This document shows positions 19,412-27,576 of a DNA stretch of 64,000 bases, in pieces (the first letter of the stretch is position 1; each line of letters starts with the position of its first letter). Made by a program: the position numbers and the translations under genes. A model generated the notes under the pieces. That model ran no database searches. It saw only the letters and a program-made list of their open reading frames with translations, and was not told the DNA's origin. Source of the stretch: Aneurinibacillus soli (lineage in GTDB: Bacteria; Bacillota; Bacilli; Aneurinibacillales; Aneurinibacillaceae); the NCBI RefSeq assembly GCF_002355375.1, contig NZ_AP017312.1, positions 2,993,001 through 3,057,000 of the forward strand. Reading direction: 5' to 3'.

Positions 19412-20002
19412 TCACTCTCCCCAGCGGCGAAATAAGTCATGTGGCACGTCCAATGTGTCCAAAATTTTGCCAACCATAAAATTAACCAGATCATCCATCG
19501 TCTGCGGCTTGTGATAATATCCCGGCATCGCCGGTACGATGTGCGCTCCTACCTGCGCCAGCTTCGTCATATTCTCGAGCTGAATCACATTAAGCGGTGT
19601 TTCACGCGGCACAATGACCAGTTTCTTGCCTTCTTTGAGCATAACGTCAGCTGTACGTTCCAGCAGATTCCCGGATGCGCCATGCGCGATGCCAGATAGT
19701 GTGCCCATTGAACATGGCACGATGACCATCGCGTCGCTCCGATATGAACCACTTGCCACCGGCGCGGTGAAATCCCGCAGTGTGTGGTAATGCAGCTCAC
19801 CCGCTTCTGTCGGAAACTGCTCAGCAAGTATACGTTCCCGATCTGTCGTATCAAAGCCAAGTTCCTCATGGAATACTTGCCAGCCTGCTTCGGTCACAAT
19901 GAGGTGCACTTTATAATCATGACGCAAAAGTTCCTGTGTCAACCTAATACCGTACACAGCACCGCTTGCACCTGTAATTCCAACAACAAAAATCTTTCTC
20001 AT
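19412..20002 (-). CDS. ubiX: UbiX-family flavin prenyltransferase
   Basis: Makes prenylated FMN, the cofactor of UbiD-type decarboxylases. The 196-residue flavoprotein has GITGASGAVYGIRL at the N-terminus, the VASGSYRSDAMVIVPCSMGTLSGIAHG active-site region, and the C-terminal PAMPGYYHKP motif. It overlaps ubiA by 4 bases. In the futalosine pathway UbiX/UbiD-type proteins are thought to act with a UbiA-type prenyltransferase late in the pathway; a UbiD partner is not in this window. Confidence 0.93.
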   Translation of the reverse strand: MRKIFVVGITGASGAVYGIRLTQELLRHDYKVHLIVTEAGWQVFHEELGFDTTDRERILAEQFPTEAGELHYHTLRDFTAPVASGSYRSDAMVIVPCSMGTLSGIAHGASGNLLERTADVMLKEGKKLVIVPRETPLNVIQLENMTKLAQVGAHIVPAMPGYYHKPQTMDDLVNFMVGKILDTLDVPHDLFRRWGE

Positions 20003-20862
20003 CTCATCACCAAATCAAGCATCGTGAACGCAAAAACAACTACGCTTAGCACCCCATTCATCGTAAAGAACGCCGTGTTCAGTTTTGACAGGTCATGCGG
20101 TGAGACGAGACGATGCTCATAAATAAGAATAAGTGCGGCAATTACAAGTCCAAGCGCAAACCACACATGAAGTCCTGTTGCAAAATAAAGGGCAACAAAC
20201 CCGATCATCGTAAGAATATGGAATAGACGCGCCAATTTCAGTGCACGGGCAATCCCGAAGTAACCAGGAATGGAATACAGCCCGCGTTTGCGGTCAAACT
20301 CCGCATCCTGGCATGCATAAATCACATCAAAGCCTGCTGTCCAGAGTGCGACGGATACAAATAGGAGAATCCCCATCCAGTCCACCCGACCTGTCGTCGC
20401 GACCCAGCCGCCTAGTGGCGCAAGTCCAATGGCAATGCCCAGCACGATATGGCACAACCAGGTAAATCGTTTGGTATACGAATAAAACACAAGGAAAAAG
20501 ACCGCAATCGGCAACAATTTTACCGCTAGCATGTTCAGCTGAGAAGCCGCTACAAACAACAACACAAAAGATGCCACAACAAAAAGAACCACTTCTTTCT
20601 TCTGCAGCAACCCAGCAGGGATCGCACGCATTACGGTACGCGGGTTCTCTCCATCAAACTTGTAATCAATCAAACGGTTCAGCGCCATCGCTGCGCTCCG
20701 CGCACCAACCATCGCAAGAATCACCCAAAAAATCTGTGCCCAAGTCGGCCATGTTCCATTCACGACAAAACTACCGAGTACAGCTCCCATAAAGGCAAAC
20801 GGAAGCGCGAAAAGTGTATGTTCAAATTTAATCATCTCAAGGATAATTCGTAACTTGTTCAT
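19999..20862 (-). CDS. ubiA: UbiA-family prenyltransferase (probable MqnP-type)
   Basis: An integral membrane aromatic prenyltransferase of 287 residues with seven to nine hydrophobic segments. The first Asp-rich motif NRLIDYKFDGENPRT (about 63-77) and the second DVIYACQDAEFDRKRG (about 178-193) are intact; these bind the prenyl diphosphate through magnesium. It overlaps menG and ubiX by 4 bases each. Context (mqnA, heptaprenyl synthase, menG) points to attaching the C35 chain to a menaquinone precursor. MenA-like use cannot be excluded from sequence alone. Confidence 0.9.
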   Translation of the reverse strand: MNKLRIILEMIKFEHTLFALPFAFMGAVLGSFVVNGTWPTWAQIFWVILAMVGARSAAMALNRLIDYKFDGENPRTVMRAIPAGLLQKKEVVLFVVASFVLLFVAASQLNMLAVKLLPIAVFFLVFYSYTKRFTWLCHIVLGIAIGLAPLGGWVATTGRVDWMGILLFVSVALWTAGFDVIYACQDAEFDRKRGLYSIPGYFGIARALKLARLFHILTMIGFVALYFATGLHVWFALGLVIAALILIYEHRLVSPHDLSKLNTAFFTMNGVLSVVVFAFTMLDLVMR

Positions 20863-21593
20863 GATTCGCTCACCCGCTCCTTATGTCCAATGTGCAGGGC
20901 AGATACCCCGCCCACGAACAACTTCGTCTCCACATTCACAAGCCCGACTTCACGGAATGCGTCGGCAAGCTTGCGGCTGTCCGGAAAGTTCGTCAGCGAA
21001 TTCGGCAGCCAGTTATACTCTTCATACTTATTCACCGTCATGCGAGCAACAAACGGAAGAATATTATAAAAATAAAAATAAAAAAGTTTCCGATATGGGG
21101 CAAATGGTGGTTTGCTCACCTCAAGCGAGACAACTTGTCCCCCTGGTTTCACGACCCGCATCATTTCACGGATTACCTGCTTGTAATCGGGCACATTACG
21201 CAGTGCAAACCCGATTGTTGCATAATCAAATGTATTGTCCGGATACGGAATGCTCATCGCATCTCCATTGACGAGTGTAATCTGGTCTAACTGCTTCGTT
21301 TTTATTTTTTGCGCGCCAACATCGAGCATGTTCTGGCTAAAATCAAGCCCGACCACCTCTCCTGTCGGTCCGATCGCTTCGGCCAGACTGATCGTCCAAT
21401 CACATGTGCCACAGCACAAGTCAATTGCTTTTTCACCCGTTGACACACCCATGCGCTTGTTTGTGTATTCGCGCCAAGCAACGTGCCGTCCAAAACTGAT
21501 CACGGAATTCATCCGGTCATATTCTTTTGCAATCGATTCAAATACGGAGTGAACATATTCCGCCTTCTTGTCTCCCTGCAAGTTCTCCTGCAT
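20859..21593 (-). CDS. menG: Demethylmenaquinone methyltransferase
   Basis: Last step of menaquinone synthesis: SAM-dependent C-methylation. The 244-residue protein has the UbiE/MenG signatures VFESIAKEYDRMNSVISFG at the N-terminus, the SAM-binding DLCCGTCDWT, GLDFSQNML, and ALRNVPDYKQVIREM.RVVKPGG. It overlaps ubiA by 4 bases and follows hepS by 2. Also called ubiE or menH. Confidence 0.95.
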   Translation of the reverse strand: MQENLQGDKKAEYVHSVFESIAKEYDRMNSVISFGRHVAWREYTNKRMGVSTGEKAIDLCCGTCDWTISLAEAIGPTGEVVGLDFSQNMLDVGAQKIKTKQLDQITLVNGDAMSIPYPDNTFDYATIGFALRNVPDYKQVIREMMRVVKPGGQVVSLEVSKPPFAPYRKLFYFYFYNILPFVARMTVNKYEEYNWLPNSLTNFPDSRKLADAFREVGLVNVETKLFVGGVSALHIGHKERVSES

Positions 21594-21595
21594 GA

Positions 21596-22408
21596 CTACC
21601 TCTCCTCTGCCCTTGCTTTCTGGCTGTCCAATTCAGTGGCACATCCGTCAATCAACAGCTTTAGTTCCGTACGTACACCATCATCGCTAAGCTGGGAGGC
21701 AAACTTGCGGCTCTGATGCAGTGCTTTGTGAAGCTCAGCTACGAGCTGCTGATGCGCTCCGTGCATACCGGCTTCTCCGTTCAAACGAGCTACATACGGT
21801 CCAACTTCTTCATCCGTTGCTTGCTTCCGATACTCTCGAAGTAACTCTTCCGCCCGGATCAACTGGTTGACAATCCCCATCCAGGTCTCTTTCTGTTTGC
21901 TCCATACCTCTACAAATGAAAGAATAAGTGACGACTCCATTTTTACTTTGCCGTCTAAGTACAGCTCCGCCGACCCACCTTCCAGACCATACAGGCGGAT
22001 CTTCCACTCGTTGATCTCCTGGATACTACGAGCAAGCTGCGCTACTGTCCGTACGTCATCAATTTGAGCCAGCAAATCGTAATACCGACTGCTGAAATAA
22101 TCCCCCGCAAGAATCGTCAACTGACGATTCCGAATGCCACGCATCGTATGCTGCCGCGCAAGCGTTACCGTTTCATGACTATCAAGACCAAGTTGAACGA
22201 GCGCTGTTGTCGCCACATAGCGGGCCACCTGATCTTTCGGTGTGCCGCCTTCGTGCAGCACTAGCTGCAAAAGCTGGATGCGGAGGCGGGATACAGGCGG
22301 GTTTTCGATATAGTTATACAGGAACCGATTCGCTGTATTCTTGGCGATTAGCTCCATGATTGTTTCGGTTTCTATCCGAAAACCACTTTGTAAAAGATTC
22401 ATCATCAT
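21596..22408 (-). CDS. hepS: Heptaprenyl diphosphate synthase component I
   Basis: Non-catalytic partner that lets HepT make the C35 product. Weakly conserved family; recognised by the LAGDYFSSRYYDLLAQ stretch (about 120-135), the helical content and the position mtrB-hepS-menG. Three consecutive ATG codons (22408, 22405, 22402) follow a GGGGGA site; 22408 gives 270 residues, and an upstream in-frame extension to 22465 has no ribosome site. Slightly longer than B. subtilis HepS (about 251). Confidence 0.85.
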   Translation of the reverse strand: MMMNLLQSGFRIETETIMELIAKNTANRFLYNYIENPPVSRLRIQLLQLVLHEGGTPKDQVARYVATTALVQLGLDSHETVTLARQHTMRGIRNRQLTILAGDYFSSRYYDLLAQIDDVRTVAQLARSIQEINEWKIRLYGLEGGSAELYLDGKVKMESSLILSFVEVWSKQKETWMGIVNQLIRAEELLREYRKQATDEEVGPYVARLNGEAGMHGAHQQLVAELHKALHQSRKFASQLSDDGVRTELKLLIDGCATELDSQKARAEER

Positions 22409-22540
22409 ACGTCCCCCAAACAAACATTCCGCACTCACTGAAAACATACCTACAAAGTATACCATATCAGCATGTAGACTACACTATTCTTATTATATAT
22501 TTGTTGCAATACTCTTGTACAGTAAGCCTACCGAATAAAC

Positions 22541-22568
22541 AAAAAACAAGCAGGGTTTCCTGCTTGTT
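22541..22568 (-). terminator. mtrB terminator
   Basis: Perfect 10-bp stem AACAAGCAGG/CCTGCTTGTT with a 4-base loop, followed by A/T-rich sequence with six U on the minus strand. It separates mtrB from hepS. Confidence 0.85.
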
Positions 22569-22580
22569 CTCTAAAAAGAT

Positions 22581-22811
22581 TTATTCATCAACCAACGTAT
22601 TCATTTCTCCGTTGCGTGTCTGAACAACCGCCTTGCCACGCACCTTGATCGCGGACGTATGTTCCGTGAACTGCGCTATCATCACTTCACCCTTATCGAG
22701 CTTCTCAGAATGATGAAACCGAGTGGACTCTCCACGAGTCAAGCCGATCACATTCACCCCATTCTCTAGCGCCTTAATAACAATAAACTCACTATTTGAT
22801 GGTGTGCTCAT
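22581..22811 (-). CDS. mtrB: TRAP, trp RNA-binding attenuation protein
   Basis: The 76-residue protein matches Bacillus TRAP closely: [47 protein letters not shown]. The family forms an 11-subunit ring that binds tryptophan and then wraps GAG/UAG-rich RNA around its rim; the conserved Lys, Lys and Arg of the KVRGKAVVQ region line the RNA-contacting edge. ATG 22811 has GGGGGAA upstream. Its target-like leader is at 12561-12697. In B. subtilis folE (mtrA) precedes mtrB; it is missing here. Confidence 0.96.
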   Translation of the reverse strand: MSTPSNSEFIVIKALENGVNVIGLTRGESTRFHHSEKLDKGEVMIAQFTEHTSAIKVRGKAVVQTRNGEMNTLVDE

Positions 22812-22885
22812 ATGCGTTCCCCCTTTACGATTCTTTACTATTATGCATTTTTACTATTGCGTAAAAAGGAAACACTGTCAATCAT

Positions 22886-22996
22886 TTATCTATACACCAG
22901 GAAGACAACATACACCAGCGAGAGAATGAGAACGACCCCAAGCAGCAATGACATATAAAACATTTTGGTTTTTGTTTTAAACTTGGTCTTATTCAT
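22886..22996 (-). CDS. Small single-span membrane protein (36 aa), unrecognised
   Basis: ATG 22996 is preceded by GAGGTG 9 bases upstream and opens a 36-codon frame ending TAA at 22886. The peptide has a Lys/Thr-rich start (MNKTKFKTKTK), then one hydrophobic stretch of about 22 residues (SLLLGVVLILSLVYVVFLV) and a basic end, as in small single-pass proteins. It sits where folE lies in B. subtilis, between hbs and mtrB. The ribosome site and topology support it; no homologue is recognised. Confidence 0.55.
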   Translation of the reverse strand: MNKTKFKTKTKMFYMSLLLGVVLILSLVYVVFLVYR

Positions 22997-23049
22997 TTAT
23001 TCGTTCACCTCATACTTAACGTGCATCAAAACAAGCAATTTTACTCATC

Positions 23050-23082
23050 AAAAAGAGCCGTGCAAATGAATTGCACGACTCC
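23050..23082 (-). terminator. hbs terminator
   Basis: CGTGCAA/TTGCACG stem with a 5-base loop, followed on the minus strand by a U-rich tail. Confidence 0.8.
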
Positions 23083-23125
23083 TCTCTCATGCCAGATAAT
23101 TGTGTATCCGACGATATGTAGGCCA

Positions 23126-23398
23126 CTATTGAATGTCTTCTTTCAGTGCCTTTCCCGGTTTGAACGCTGGGATCTTGCTTGCTGCGATCTCGATCTCTTC
23201 GCCAGTCTGCGGGTTGCGACCTTTGCGAGCAGCGCGCTCACGTACTTCGAAGTTACCGAAGCCGATTAGTTGTACCTTATCTCCGCTTTTCAGCGCTTCT
23301 GTAATTGCATCAAAAACAGCTTCCACCGCTTTCGTTGCGTCTTTCTTCGTCAGTTCCGCCACTTCGGATACACGGGTGATTAACTCAGTCTTGTTCAT
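23126..23398 (-). CDS. hbs: DNA-binding protein HU
   Basis: A 90-residue histone-like protein that bends and compacts DNA as a dimer. MNKTELI start, [24 protein letters not shown] (the DNA-gripping arm with the conserved R-N-P) and the [10 protein letters not shown] end are typical. ATG 23398 is chosen because GGAGGTG lies directly upstream; a GTG three codons earlier is part of that ribosome site. It is placed between spoIVA and mtrB, as in B. subtilis. Confidence 0.97.
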   Translation of the reverse strand: MNKTELITRVSEVAELTKKDATKAVEAVFDAITEALKSGDKVQLIGFGNFEVRERAARKGRNPQTGEEIEIAASKIPAFKPGKALKEDIQ

Positions 23399-23570
23399 GT
23401 TCTTCACCTCCTCCCACAGAAGCAGTTTGCTATTCGTTGTTTACAATTTGTAGCATAAATATACGCAAAGCCTACAATTTCAAAGGTTAACAAGCTAATA
23501 GTAATATAGAAAAGCGAGCAATTCAAGGGGATTGACCCATATAACGGCATACTTTCTTTATCCGCACAGG

Positions 23571-23601
23571 AAAAAGGCTTCTTCCTGAGGGGAGAGAAGC
23601 C
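23571..23601 (-). terminator. spoIVA terminator
   Basis: GGCTTCT/AGAAGCC stem, then a run of five U on the minus strand, 35 bases after the spoIVA stop. Confidence 0.75.
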
Positions 23602-23635
23602 GGTGTTTCCTGGTCATATCTATCTGTTTACACAG

Positions 23636-25114
23636 CTACAGAATGATTGCGATAAGTCCACCCGACCCCTCGTTGATGATGCGACCGAGCGTTTCCTGCA
23701 ACTTGTAGCGCGCATTGTCTGGCATCATCGCCAGCTTTGCAGAAATACCTTCGTTCACAATCGAATTCAGCGAGCGGCCAAAAATATCGGAGTTCCAGAT
23801 GCTGAGCGGATTCTCTTCAAAGTCCTGCATGAGATAACGCACCAGCTCCTCGCTCTGCTTCTCGGTGCCGATAATAGGTGCGAATTCTGATTCGACATCG
23901 ACGCGGATCATATGAATGGACGGGGCAGTCGCTTTTAGACGCACACCGAAGCGAGAGCCATGGCGGATAATCTCTGGCTCGTCGAGCTTCATCTCTTCGA
24001 GCGAAGGCGGAGCGATGCCATACCCGGTCTGACGTACCATACTGAGTGCACCGGCGATTTTATCGTATTCTTTCTTCGCGTAGCTGAACTCCTGCATCAA
24101 TTGCAACAGGTGATCCTTGCCACGGATTTCCACACCCACAACTTCCATGAGAATCTGATCGTACAGCTCATCCTGCGCGTACAGATCAATTTCTGCTACG
24201 CCCTGGCCCATATTCATGTCTGCGAGTGCAGCACGCTCGATGAATTCATATTCCCCGAAGTAGCCCACTACACGATCTACATCACGCAGACGACGAATAT
24301 CCTTGACCGTATCACGCACAGCTTCCTCGAAGTTTTTGCGCAGCCAGTGATCTTCGGAGAGCACCATAACCCAGGATGGCAGGTTCACGTTGACTTCATG
24401 CACCGGGAATTCAAACAGCACTTCACGCAGAACGGACAGCCCTTCCCGCTCATCCATCGCATCAACGCTCATCGCGAGCACTGGAACGTCATACCTCTCT
24501 TCAAGTTCCGCACGCAGCATGGCTGTATCCGCACTGGCCGGATGAACGGAGTTAATTACGACAACAAACGGTTTGCCCACTTCTTTTAATTCGTTGATAA
24601 CCCGCTCTTCCGTTTCCGCATAATCTGCACGGGGAATTTCGGCAATCGAACCATCAGATGTAACAACGACACCTAACGTAGAGTGTTCCTGAATGACTTT
24701 GCGCGTGCCAATCTCAGCTGCTTCCTCGAATGGAACCGGTTCGTCATACCATGGTGTTGTAACCATGCGCGGACCGTTCTCATCCTCATACCCACGCGCA
24801 CCTGCTACAGCGTACCCTACGCAGTCTACAAGCCGCACGTTGATGGTCAGTCCATCTGTCACATTGATCTCAACGGCGCTGTTTGGTACGAATTTGGGCT
24901 CGGTCGTCATAATCGTCCGGCCAGCAGCACTTTGAGGCAGCTCATCGACCGCACGCAGCCGCTCCGCTTCATACGGAATGTTGGGGATCACGATTGCTTC
25001 CATGAATCGTTTAATAAAGGTCGATTTTCCTGTACGTACCGGGCCGACTACCCCAATGTAGATATCGCCACCTGTACGTTCCGCAATGTCTTTAAAAATG
25101 TCTACACGTTCCAC
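23636..25114 (-). CDS. spoIVA: Stage IV sporulation protein A, spore-coat morphogenetic ATPase
   Basis: Polymerises on the forespore surface in the mother cell and forms the coat basement layer. The start is GTG 25114 (VERVDIFKDIAERTGGDIYIG), with GGAGGGTG upstream; this gives exactly 492 residues, the length of the B. subtilis protein, whereas a longer open frame upstream has no support. The Walker A motif GPVRTGKST is at residues 24-32; a sensor-type Thr segment and the conserved C-terminus (GGLIAIIL) are intact. It is flanked by hbs and, upstream, by two palindromic elements. Confidence 0.97.
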   Translation of the reverse strand: MERVDIFKDIAERTGGDIYIGVVGPVRTGKSTFIKRFMEAIVIPNIPYEAERLRAVDELPQSAAGRTIMTTEPKFVPNSAVEINVTDGLTINVRLVDCVGYAVAGARGYEDENGPRMVTTPWYDEPVPFEEAAEIGTRKVIQEHSTLGVVVTSDGSIAEIPRADYAETEERVINELKEVGKPFVVVINSVHPASADTAMLRAELEERYDVPVLAMSVDAMDEREGLSVLREVLFEFPVHEVNVNLPSWVMVLSEDHWLRKNFEEAVRDTVKDIRRLRDVDRVVGYFGEYEFIERAALADMNMGQGVAEIDLYAQDELYDQILMEVVGVEIRGKDHLLQLMQEFSYAKKEYDKIAGALSMVRQTGYGIAPPSLEEMKLDEPEIIRHGSRFGVRLKATAPSIHMIRVDVESEFAPIIGTEKQSEELVRYLMQDFEENPLSIWNSDIFGRSLNSIVNEGISAKLAMMPDNARYKLQETLGRIINEGSGGLIAIIL

Positions 25115-25390
25115 CTGTACACCCTCCTCGCGTTTGGTTCCCTGCACTTCTTGTACAATAAGGACACTACTCATCTTATGAGGGCGGCGGGGAAAATAGA
25201 CCGCACCTGAGGCAGCCAAGCAAAAAAGCGAGCACCCACTGCCGGGCCCCGCTTTCTTGCCCCGCCCTGTCCTACTTTTTACAACCATATGCGGTGGGGT
25301 GCACAAAATATGTCAGCGGTTTTAAATTAAGTGAGGAGAGAAACTATCCCAAAGCCAGAACATGACGAACAGGGCAGCTTTGTGATATCG

Positions 25391-25629
25391 ACAACGTGTG
25401 GTGGTGAGGGAGTGGGAGAAGGAAGGAGCCGTTCGCTTAAGTACGCTTGCAGGGAAGCCCTGACTGTGCGCTTCGGGAGCCCGGCGAACTCGCCCGCAAA
25501 GAAGAGCCTATGATGTTGATTCACCGAAGTGTTGCGGGCAAAGGCCCGTTCGTCGTTCTCCCTCCGCTAAGTAGGCGCGTACAGGTGCTCTCTTGCTCTT
25601 CCCTTCTCCCACTCCCCGCACAACGTTTC
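25391..25629 (-). repeat. Palindromic element C (five-copy family), minus orientation
   Basis: Outer arms 25408-25429 and 25595-25616 pair over 22 positions with one wobble and one mismatch; AACGT (25393-25397) and ACGTT (25623-25627) extend it. The inner helix GGCGAAC (25483-25489) faces GTTCGTC, and GCCCGCAAA faces TTGCGGGC. In element orientation the motifs CCTGTACGC, AGCGGAGGG and GCGTA..AAGCGA are present. Minus orientation, upstream of spoIVA; head-to-head with element D. Confidence 0.85.
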
Positions 25630-25759
25630 GGTTTACAAAAAACGCGCGACGCCAGAATGGATTTGCTCGGATAGACACTGACTTTTTGAAAGTCTGCTTC
25701 TCTATTTTTTTACCTGCATAGCAAAGCTCAACCTCTTGATTATGCTTGGGGCTTTTCAT

Positions 25760-25991
25760 CCAAACTGTGTCAGGAGCGAGATCGGGCGGGGCAACGGAAC
25801 GCCTGTACGCGATCCCCAGCGGAAAGGGACAGACGAACGGCCCTTTGCCCACAATGCTTCGATGCACATACATCGTAGACATCTTTTGTGGGCGAGTTCG
25901 TCTGGCACTTGGAGCGGACAGTCTCTACTCCGTAGCGAGCATACCCAAGTGACGAGGCCACGCCCGATCCCGCTCCTCCACCACACTTTGG
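25760..25991 (+). repeat. Palindromic element D (five-copy family), plus orientation
   Basis: Outer arms 25772-25792 and 25957-25977 pair at 19 of 21 positions; CCAAA (25760-25764) with TTTGG (25987-25991) and GTGT with ACAC extend the stem. The inner helix is GACGAAC with GTTCGTC, a compensated change relative to GGCGAAC/GTTCGCC in B and E; GCCCACAA pairs with TTGTGGGC. Motifs CCTGTACGC and CCCCAGCGGAAAGGG are shared with B. About 130 bases separate it from element C. Confidence 0.85.
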
Positions 25992-26002
25992 AGAAAACCA
26001 CG

Positions 26003-26055
26003 CCAAGAAAACGAGGCTGCCTCAGTCGCTGTGTTACAGCTTTTGGGACAGCCTC
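26003..26055 (-). terminator. Terminator of the 2Fe-2S ferredoxin gene
   Basis: Minus-strand stem GGAGGCTG.../CAGCCTC with a long loop and a U-containing tail. The left arm and following bases (GGGACAGCCTC, preceded by AGCTTTT) resemble those at 32765-32783 after element E. Confidence 0.6.
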
Positions 26056-26065
26056 CACCTTATAA

Positions 26066-26425
26066 TCATTCTTGTGTTTTCTCTTGCCCTTCTCTCCTTT
26101 CTCTCTGTTCAGCAAGCTGTGCCTGTACAACTGCTGCAAGTTTGCTCTGGGGAAGGGAGACGCGGGTAGTCCCCTGAATCTTTGTCTGGCAGGCCAGACG
26201 AACACCTCGCGCAAGCTCAGCACTGCTAATCCAGCGCTTCTCGATTTCACAGGGCGGCGATACTTTGCTGTCCCCATCGATTCGCACCTTACACATCGTA
26301 CAAGAACCGTTCCCACCGCAGCGCTGTGTTATCGGAACTCGCGCCCGGGACGCCGCACGCAAAATGGTTTCGCCCTGCCGCGCTTCCACACTGCGGCCGG
26401 ATGGAACAAATGTAACTTTGGCCAT
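26066..26425 (-). CDS. 2Fe-2S ferredoxin-domain protein
   Basis: A 119-residue protein with a plant/adrenodoxin-type 2Fe-2S domain: RCGGNGSCTMCKV gives the C-x5-C-x2-C cluster ligands (about residues 36-45) and LACQT (about 78-82) the fourth cysteine. The last about 25 residues are a charged Gln/Glu/Arg-rich helix. It probably carries electrons in the cytosol; no partner reductase is adjacent. It lies upstream of spoIVA across the two-element intergenic region and diverges from the 26550 gene. Confidence 0.85.
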   Translation of the reverse strand: MAKVTFVPSGRSVEARQGETILRAASRARVPITQRCGGNGSCTMCKVRIDGDSKVSPPCEIEKRWISSAELARGVRLACQTKIQGTTRVSLPQSKLAAVVQAQLAEQRERREGQEKTQE

Positions 26426-26549
26426 GATTGATCATCTCCGTATCGACTCTAACTAGTTCCCTTCATTATAGCACAAAAGCAGGCGGCTGAACCTTCACCA
26501 AGACAAACGCATAGGATAATGGTGACTACATGACAAAGGAGGCGCAATC

Positions 26550-27065
26550 ATGCTCAGCCAGAAGCGGAAAAATCCGCGCGCACAAGGACCGGCAGGGCGG
26601 CGCAAACCAAAACGAAAACCCGCAGCAGCACAAGCACGCAAGGAGCCAAAGGCGACTGAACTTGTACCTACTGCCATTCCCGAGCCATCCCGCACTATGC
26701 CGTCTGCTCTCATGAAAAATCTGCCCGATCTTCTGCCGAAGTCTCCGGACGAAATGCGTTCATCTATTAATAATGTCCGCGAATGGTCAAGCCAGATGCG
26801 AAGCACAATGCTGCAGGTAGAACAAACCCTCGGTACACTACACGGAATCGTTGGCATGTATGAACGGTGGAATTCCGGCAATGAAGCACGGCAGGCGGCA
26901 CAAGTCGCCAGCGGCGAACCGATAGACCGGACACCGCTCTCTTTCATCCGCTCGCTTCGCAATGTAGACTTCAGTCAAATATTTTCCCTGTTGAACTCGC
27001 CGCTCGTTCAGGCACTACTTGAACTAGACGATTTGACAGCAGACGAAGACACATCCTCATCATAA
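26550..27065 (+). CDS. Unrecognised basic/low-complexity protein (171 aa)
   Basis: ATG 26550 has AAGGAGG 7 bases upstream. Residues 1-45 are very rich in Lys, Arg, Pro, Ala and Gln (QKRKNPRAQGPAGRRKPKRK), resembling a disordered nucleic-acid- or spore-coat-binding tail; residues 50-165 look helical (REWSSQMRSTMLQVEQTLG) with an acidic C-terminus ending SSS. No family is recognised. It is the only plus-strand gene in the 3-54 kb stretch, divergent from the ferredoxin gene and closed by a strong terminator; the neighbours on both sides include sporulation genes. Confidence 0.75.
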   Translation: MLSQKRKNPRAQGPAGRRKPKRKPAAAQARKEPKATELVPTAIPEPSRTMPSALMKNLPDLLPKSPDEMRSSINNVREWSSQMRSTMLQVEQTLGTLHGIVGMYERWNSGNEARQAAQVASGEPIDRTPLSFIRSLRNVDFSQIFSLLNSPLVQALLELDDLTADEDTSSS

Positions 27066-27078
27066 TCGTCTTATATGT

Positions 27079-27114
27079 AAAGAGGGGTAATGCCCGAAAG
27101 CATTACCCCTCTTT
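27079..27114. terminator. Bidirectional terminator
   Basis: A perfect 15-bp stem (AAAGAGGGGTAATGC and its complement) with a 6-base loop; T-runs on both strands. It serves the 26550 gene on the plus strand and can stop spoVIF transcription on the minus strand. Confidence 0.9.
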
Positions 27115-27227
27115 ATCATTTCTGTACCCGCATACCGGTTGTGAGAGCCCTGTTTTGCGAATCATGCTATACTGTATGCGCGCCTTTTCATGCCTGTAAC
27201 AGCTTTGCACGCCTAAATTATTCGTGC

Positions 27228-27494
27228 TTACAGCTTTCCTTTCAGAAGACCTGTCAGCGTCTTCATATCGCCGCTTTGAATGTTATGATTCCGGATATAG
27301 CGGACGATGCGGTCTTCCTTTTCTTGTGACATGCTAACATTAGCGATAACAGCAAGTTGACGCAGCAACTGACGAACTTTCTGGTCATCAGCCAGATCAC
27401 TTTTCTTTATGCCACCTGCGAGACTCTCAAGCTTTGACGTGTCCACGTTTTTCCCCTGGAGTTTCTCCAGAAACCTTTTCGGAATTTTTGCCAT
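27228..27494 (-). CDS. spoVIF: Stage VI sporulation protein F family
   Basis: An 88-residue protein starting at ATG 27494 (MAKIPKRFLEKL), with GGAGGAGG upstream; an in-frame start 7 codons earlier lies on the ribosome site. The pattern of a helical N-terminus, LADDQKVRQLLRQLAVIAN and SQEKEDRIVRYIRN matches the SpoVIF family of spore-coat assembly proteins. The name rests on family pattern recognition by eye. It is upstream of the 27079 terminator and downstream of gpsA. Confidence 0.75.
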   Translation of the reverse strand: MAKIPKRFLEKLQGKNVDTSKLESLAGGIKKSDLADDQKVRQLLRQLAVIANVSMSQEKEDRIVRYIRNHNIQSGDMKTLTGLLKGKL

Positions 27495-27576
27495 GCCTAT
27501 TCCTCCTCCTTCCACTGTACATCAACAGTGTATGAGAAGGGCGGGCAAAAAGTGCAGTCCGACTGGACGCTATACG

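Noticed and set aside
23636..25306. A longer spoIVA reading to 25306
   Set aside because: The extension has no ribosome site, whereas GTG 25114 follows GGAGGGTG and gives the family's 492 residues.
25327..26316. Open frames through the region upstream of spoIVA and over the ferredoxin gene
   Set aside because: They follow palindromic elements C and D or run antisense to the ferredoxin gene, and none has a start signal or family match.
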